Source: Lachnospiraceae bacterium UBA1718
GTDB lineage: Bacteria; Bacillota; Clostridia; Lachnospirales; Lachnospiraceae
Direction: 5' to 3'
Length of the DNA: 16,122 bases
Assembly: GCA_002317245.1 (NCBI GenBank)
Contig: DCIU01000041.1
Coordinates: 1 to 16,122 of the forward strand
Part shown: piece by piece, positions 13,187-16,122 of the stretch
How positions within the stretch are numbered: position 1 is the stretch's first letter
Layout: every line of letters starts with the position of its first letter
Program-made: the position numbers and the translations under genes
Notes under the pieces: model-generated
What the model was told of the DNA's origin: nothing
What the model saw: only the letters and a program-made list of their open reading frames with translations
Databases searched by the model: none

Positions 13187-13450
13187 TTAACCTTCTACTA
13201 TAAGGTATCTTCCATCACCTATGTCGAAGACCTCGTCGGCACCAAGGATTCCATCCACATCGGCTCCTTCCATGTCAATTACCTCGCCTTCGAAATATTC
13301 ATATACTTCCTTAGCCGAATCAACAACCTGAGCGAAGCAGTCTGCAAGGAACTCCTCCGCCTCTTCTCTTGAGAAAGCTACTTCCTCTGGAAAAAGCTTA
13401 CACTGATCTCTTAAGAATACATCTAATACCTTGTTATCAAATTCGCCCAT
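13187..13450 (-). CDS. Conserved acidic 87-residue protein of unknown function
   Basis: I do not recognise a characterised family. The product is strongly acidic: 25 Asp/Glu against 6 Lys/Arg. It begins MGEFDNKVLDVFLRDQ, has an Glu-rich helix (REEAEEFLADCF, 28-39), VVDSAKEVYEYFEGE and ends DGRYLIVEG. It has two Cys (C17, C38), no signal peptide and no membrane segment. Similar small proteins in Lachnospiraceae are, I believe, sometimes labelled glyoxalase, but no glyoxalase motif is visible and I would not transfer that name. ATG 13450 follows AGGGG. The ABC-F gene starts 25 bases after its stop, so the two are probably co-transcribed, and a ribosome-associated or regulatory role beside ABC-F is possible but unproven. 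Confidence 0.75.
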   Translation of the reverse strand: MGEFDNKVLDVFLRDQCKLFPEEVAFSREEAEEFLADCFAQVVDSAKEVYEYFEGEVIDMEGADVDGILGADEVFDIGDGRYLIVEG

Positions 13451-13473
13451 ACAATCCCCTATTCTATACTACT

Positions 13474-13491
13474 TGCGGACTTTCGTCCACA
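13474..13491 (-). other. GAAA-tetraloop hairpin between maf and the acidic protein gene
   Basis: In minus-strand RNA UGUGGAC and GUCCGCA pair (7 bp, one G-U) around a GAAA loop, a stable GNRA tetraloop. It lies 8 bases after the maf stop and 23 bases before the next ATG. There is no U-tract. It could stabilise an upstream 3' end or mark an RNA processing site. Confidence 0.5.
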
Positions 13492-13499
13492 CATAGCCC

Positions 13500-14075
13500 T
13501 TATAATATCCTCGACTTCTTAAGCTCCTGATATAATCTCGAGACTGGAAGCCCAACTACATTATTGTAGTCGCCATCAATTCGATAGATATACTTGGCAA
13601 ATGATCCCTGTATACCATATCCACCTGCCTTGTCATATGCCTCTCCTGTGGCAATATAGTCTTCAATCTCCTTATCCATCATAGGATGAACATATACTTT
13701 GGTTGCCTCATGGAAGGAAAGCACATGTGTAAGTCCATCTTCACTTCTCCACAGGACTGTAACTCCAGTATATACGTAGTGTTTTCTTCCCTGGATAGAC
13801 TTAATCATTTCTCTCCAGTCATCCTCAGAGACTGGCTTGCCAAGTATCCTGTCATCGACACACACTACCGTGTCTGCACCGATGATAATGGCATCCTTAT
13901 TCTTATCGTATATCTCTCTGGCCTTCTGATAAGACAGTTCCTTAACCACCTCATCCGGCTTGGTGCGGCTGGTTACTTCCTTGCCTCTGCCGACCTCAAT
14001 AGTAAATTTAATTCCTATCTGTTCAAGCAGTTCCTTACGTCTCGGAGAACCAGATGCTAATATAATATTCTTCAT
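13500..14075 (-). CDS. maf: Maf family nucleotide pyrophosphatase
   Basis: House-cleaning nucleoside triphosphate pyrophosphatase (dTTP/UTP-type or modified-nucleotide type), linked in B. subtilis to division and septum arrest. 191 residues, normal length. Family marks are ASGSPRRKELL at the N-terminus (SGSPRR 8-13), catalytic-site GADTVV with D68, LGKP, a YTGVTV strand and GEAYDKAGGYGIQG, all intact. ATG 14075 follows AAGGGA. It starts 16 bases behind ppk1, so the two are likely co-transcribed, joining polyphosphate synthesis with removal of unwanted nucleotides. The exact nucleotide preference cannot be read from the sequence. Confidence 0.95.
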   Translation of the reverse strand: MKNIILASGSPRRKELLEQIGIKFTIEVGRGKEVTSRTKPDEVVKELSYQKAREIYDKNKDAIIIGADTVVCVDDRILGKPVSEDDWREMIKSIQGRKHYVYTGVTVLWRSEDGLTHVLSFHEATKVYVHPMMDKEIEDYIATGEAYDKAGGYGIQGSFAKYIYRIDGDYNNVVGLPVSRLYQELKKSRIL

Positions 14076-14091
14076 CCAACTAATCCCTTAT

Positions 14092-16122
14092 TTATACTGG
14101 CTGTTCTGTGATGAATCTTCTTGTAACATGGAAGTCCACTTCTGTGCCATCAGCCTGTGACTCCCTGGCAAGCTTAACAGCATCCTCGCAGAACTGAAGC
14201 TGTGAGTTAATTCCATTGCCAGACTTCTTAGCCTTACTATATGTGCCATCGTTCTTAAGAACATGGGCTTTTCTGCTGTCAGCAAGTTCAACTTCAAGAA
14301 TTCTCTTAAGCTTCTCCTTAAGGTCCTCCTGCTCAACTGGGAAGAGAATCTCAACTCTTCTCTCTAAGTTACGTGGCATCCAGTCAGCACTACCACAGTA
14401 GAACTCTGGCTTACTGTTATTCTCGAAGTAGAATATTCTACTGTGCTCTAAGAAGCTGCCAACAATTGAACGTACTGTTATGTTCTCGCTTACACCAGGT
14501 ATTCCTGTTTTAAGACAGCATATACCTCTTACGATAAGGTCAATCTTAACTCCTGCTGCCGATGCCTCATATAATGCGTTAATTACATCAGAGTCACAGA
14601 GGGAATTCATCTTGGCAATAATATGACCTGGTCTGCCTGCTGCCGCATTATCCCTCTCTCTTCCAATAAGATAGAGGAACTTATCCTTAAGCCATAATGG
14701 TGCAACACTTAATCTGTTCCAGCTGGCTGGCTCTGAATAACCTGACAGCATATTGAATACTGCCGTAGCGTCCTCACCGTATGTCTCCTTACATGTGAAC
14801 ATACCAACATCTGTATATAACTTGGCCGTAGAATCATTATAATTACCAGTACCAAGATGGATATATCTTCTGATTCCATCATCTTCACTACGAACTACTA
14901 ATGCAATCTTACTATGGGTCTTAAGGCCCACAAGACCATAGATTACGTGACATCCCGCATGCTCAAGTTTCCTTGCCCATACGATATTATTCTCCTCATC
15001 GAATCTGGCCTTAAGCTCCACAAGAACTGTTACCTGCTTGCCATTCTCTGCTGCCTGGGCTAATGCTGAGACGATTGGTGAATTACCACTTACTCTGTAG
15101 AGAGTCATCTTAATGGCAAGTACCTGCGGATCAATGCTGGCCTGTCTTATGAAGTTAACAACAGGCTCAAAGGTCTGATATGGATGATGCATAAGGATAT
15201 CAGCATTTCTGATTGCAGAGAATATATCCTCTGCTGCCTCTATCTCAGGAACTATCTGAGGAGTATACTTAGGCTCCTTCATGGACTCATCTACATCCAG
15301 GCCATAGAGCTTCATACATACAGTAAGGTCAAGTGGCCCATCGATGAAGTAGAGCTCATCCTTCTTAACCATAAGTTCCTGCTTAAGAACCTCTAAGAGT
15401 CTCTCATCAGTATCATGCTGAACCTCAAGTCTGATTACCTCACCCCACTGGCGCTTCTTAATCTGCTTCTCAATCTCTTTAAGAAGATCTGCCGCCTCTT
15501 CCTCATCTATCTCCAGATCCGCATTACGCATGATTCTGAACTGACAGGTGGTGATAATGTCATAGTTGAGGAATAGTTTCTCAATATTCCTCTCAATTAC
15601 ATTCTCAAGTAATACAAGAGTTCTTCCCTCTTCGTCACTGTCTGGTACTTCAATAATTCTAGGTAGAACGCTTGGTACCTGAACTGTTGCGAATTCATAC
15701 TCTGTATCCTCTTCAGTCTTACGCTTAACAAGGGCACCAATATTAAGGGACTTATTCCTGATAAGAGGGAATGGTCTGGAGCTGTCCACTGCCATTGGAG
15801 TAAGAACAGGATATACGTTCTCCTCGAAATATCTGTCAATGAAGTCCAGCTGCTTCTTCTTAAGGCCATTAATCTCTCCTACAAGCTTAATACCAGCCCT
15901 GCCCATCTCCTTCTGGAGATTGTTGAAGGTTGCATACTGCTCGTCCACAAGCTCATGAGTAGCAGTACCTAGCTTCTTAATCTGCTGCTTTGGAGTCATA
16001 CCTGATATATCTGGCTTCTTATATCCCGCATTATCCATATCCTTAAGAGAAGCTACACGAATCATGAAGAACTCATCAAGGTTGGATGCCGTAATTGCAA
16101 GGAACTTCAGTCTCTCGAAGAG
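14092..16122 (-). CDS. ppk1: Polyphosphate kinase 1, 5' end beyond window
   Basis: Makes long-chain polyphosphate from the ATP gamma-phosphate. The frame stays open to base 16122: 19 codons (LFERLKFLAITASNLDEFF) precede the internal ATG at 16065, matching the conserved PPK1 N-terminal domain, so the true start lies beyond the window. 676 residues are visible. Numbering from that internal Met, the autophosphorylated His is H384 in GLKTHSKIALVVR and the second catalytic His is H541 in EHSRIFYF. Also seen are VELKARFDEENNI (349-361), LGTGNYN (404-410) and the C-terminal GSADWMPRNLERRVE. Both C-terminal phospholipase D-like domains are complete. maf follows after 16 bases. Confidence 0.96.
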   Translation of the reverse strand, partial: LFERLKFLAITASNLDEFFMIRVASLKDMDNAGYKKPDISGMTPKQQIKKLGTATHELVDEQYATFNNLQKEMGRAGIKLVGEINGLKKKQLDFIDRYFEENVYPVLTPMAVDSSRPFPLIRNKSLNIGALVKRKTEEDTEYEFATVQVPSVLPRIIEVPDSDEEGRTLVLLENVIERNIEKLFLNYDIITTCQFRIMRNADLEIDEEEAADLLKEIEKQIKKRQWGEVIRLEVQHDTDERLLEVLKQELMVKKDELYFIDGPLDLTVCMKLYGLDVDESMKEPKYTPQIVPEIEAAEDIFSAIRNADILMHHPYQTFEPVVNFIRQASIDPQVLAIKMTLYRVSGNSPIVSALAQAAENGKQVTVLVELKARFDEENNIVWARKLEHAGCHVIYGLVGLKTHSKIALVVRSEDDGIRRYIHLGTGNYNDSTAKLYTDVGMFTCKETYGEDATAVFNMLSGYSEPASWNRLSVAPLWLKDKFLYLIGRERDNAAAGRPGHIIAKMNSLCDSDVINALYEASAAGVKIDLIVRGICCLKTGIPGVSENITVRSIVGSFLEHSRIFYFENNSKPEFYCGSADWMPRNLERRVEILFPVEQEDLKEKLKRILEVELADSRKAHVLKNDGTYSKAKKSGNGINSQLQFCEDAVKLARESQADGTEVDFHVTRRFITEQPV

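Noticed and set aside
16063..16065. ATG 16065 as the start of polyphosphate kinase
   Set aside because: The conserved stretch LFERLKFLAITASNLDEFF continues in frame upstream to the window edge, so the Met is internal.
1..16122. CRISPR array, insertion sequence, prophage or transferred island
   Set aside because: No spaced direct repeats, transposase, integrase or composition break is visible; gene content is ordinary core genome.

Overview
The window is a stretch of low-GC Firmicutes chromosome. It most resembles a Lachnospiraceae genome (Butyrivibrio, Roseburia or Lachnospira relatives); that assignment rests on protein flavour and gene neighbourhood recalled from memory, not on a search. 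Every gene I can support lies on the minus strand, so transcription runs from high to low coordinates. Coding density is high, ribosome binding sites are of the AGGAGG type, and I see no tRNA, rRNA, CRISPR array, insertion sequence or phage gene. Most of it is core housekeeping and stress biology.

In order of transcription: polyphosphate kinase (ppk1, 5' end beyond the right edge) and a Maf nucleotide pyrophosphatase; a very acidic 87-residue protein and an ABC-F ATPase; a tightly packed trio of PHP-domain phosphoesterase, Cof-type HAD phosphatase and GNAT-like protein; a GGDEF-like protein whose active site is degenerate, closed by a clear terminator. Next is the heat-shock unit: a sigma-A-like promoter, a CIRCE operator, groES, groEL and a DUF896 gene starting one base after the groEL stop. 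Then comes a 403-base stretch that at first looks empty. After it lies a stringent-response/purine unit: a near-consensus promoter, apt, a bifunctional relA/spoT-type gene and a metallo-beta-lactamase hydrolase. That unit ends in a terminator whose U-tract stops four bases before the start codon of hemZ, which runs off the left edge.

The most interesting region is 4967-5220, between the DUF896 gene and apt. It holds a 31-codon reading frame (5033-5128) with a perfect AAGGAGG ribosome binding site and a hydrophobic product that looks like a one-segment membrane peptide. Its tandem ATG codons and the last base of its ribosome binding site lie in one arm of a 14-bp inverted repeat (5124-5137 with 5172-5185). 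In RNA that repeat would pair across the start site. The loop encodes a basic 13-codon leader frame that ends one base before the ATG. A second inverted repeat (5193-5218) lies further upstream, and a terminator hairpin (4980-5010) follows the frame and abuts the apt promoter. Together these suggest an undescribed, translationally controlled small membrane peptide just downstream of the heat-shock operon.

Functionally the window groups stress-related metabolism: polyphosphate synthesis, nucleotide pool policing (Maf, PHP, HAD, Apt), (p)ppGpp control, chaperonins and a ribosome-associated ATPase. Several starts are revised here from ribosome binding site position (the GGDEF-like and PHP genes), and ppk1 is extended to the window edge.
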